A stretch of DNA of 64,000 nt from Nocardia rosealba (GTDB lineage Bacteria; Actinomycetota; Actinomycetes; Mycobacteriales; Mycobacteriaceae), in assembly GCF_020216065.1 (NCBI RefSeq), contig NZ_JAIWNA010000003.1, positions 262,882 to 326,881 on the forward strand, given 5' to 3'. The notes beneath the pieces were generated by a model, which was given only the letters and a program-made list of their open reading frames with translations, was not told the DNA's origin and did no database searches. Shown piece by piece: positions 63,914-64,000 of this stretch (position 1 is the stretch's first letter; each line of letters starts with the position of its first letter). The position numbers were made by a program, and so were the translations under genes.

Positions 63914-63985
63914 GGTCCTATAGCTCAGCGGGAGAGCGTCCGCCTCACACGCGGAAGGTCGCTGGTTCGAAACCAGCTAGGACCA
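63914..63985 (+). tRNA. tRNA-Val (CAC)
   Basis: Acceptor stem GGTCCTA/TAGGACC, D arm TAGCTCAGCGGGAGAG, anticodon loop CTCACAC with anticodon CAC, T loop TTCGAAA, discriminator A. CCA is not encoded. Together with tRNA-Val (GAC) on the other strand it reads GUG and GUC/GUU codons. Confidence 0.97.
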
Positions 63986-64000
63986 CAGTAAAGAAGCAGG

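Overview
The window is a high-GC chromosomal segment from an actinomycete of the Mycobacteriales, most likely Nocardia or a close relative. Three things point there. The order sigB / DUF3099 / DUF3039 / YihY / sigA / ppgK / suhB / cei / DUF4193 / DUF3093 / dut / DUF3710 / hydrolase / OB-fold / DUF3159 / ceoC / ceoB / APC permease / TrmA-like / dxs / RNase D / DUF3000 / hemE / cgoX / hemQ / msrB / aftC / Rv2672-like / RibD-like / ZapE / GNAT matches, as I recall it, the Mycobacterium tuberculosis block Rv2710 to Rv2669. The arabinan transferase AftC fits a mycolata cell wall. Many genes start with GTG and many have a -10 box only 6-8 bases before the start codon, the leaderless layout common in this order. 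No rRNA, IS element, prophage or CRISPR array was seen.

Layout. 1-2306: tail of a GNAT/NDP-forming acyl-CoA synthetase fusion. 2521-9391: stress sigma factor sigB and conserved small genes, with a methyltransferase, a double glyoxalase-fold protein and an MFS transporter inserted. 9544-20316: an accessory stretch with an SF2 helicase, a TetR/SDR pair with repeated operators, a 19-bp tandem repeat, an SNF2 helicase with a SWIM-finger partner, a second TetR regulator, small conserved proteins, a KhtT/KhtU-like cation/proton antiporter pair and an MHYT membrane sensor. 20560-34934: the conserved core from sigA to the TrmA-like methyltransferase, including dUTPase, TrkA-type potassium-channel subunits and an extra SigD-like sigma factor. 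34962-52543: a glutaminase fused to STAS and cyclic-nucleotide-binding-like domains, dxs, RNase D, the coproporphyrin-dependent haem genes (hemE, cgoX, hemQ), msrB, aftC, a secreted hydrolase-like lipoprotein, a RibD-like reductase and ZapE. 52547-63271: GNAT, flavin monooxygenase, LysR, a 739-residue disordered protein, a CoiA-like nuclease candidate overlapping tail-to-tail with a sigma-like HTH protein, a complete mraY far from any cell-wall cluster, and a TetR/oxidoreductase pair. 63290-63985: four tRNA genes (Gly, Cys and Val-GAC on the minus strand; Val-CAC on the plus strand) around a divergent promoter region.

How the parts fit. Most genes are housekeeping: transcription initiation (sigA, sigB, a SigD-like factor), nucleotide sanitation (dut), isoprenoid and haem synthesis, potassium and pH control, arabinogalactan or lipoarabinomannan building, and redox repair (msrB). 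The least explained segment is 55671-60371: a long disordered protein, a regulatory region with stacked inverted repeats and a CRP-like site, a membrane-anchored CoiA/restriction-fold candidate, and a sigma-region-4-like protein with a degenerate TnsA-like C-terminal domain. That is my main candidate for an undescribed system, but the functional link is inferred from position only.
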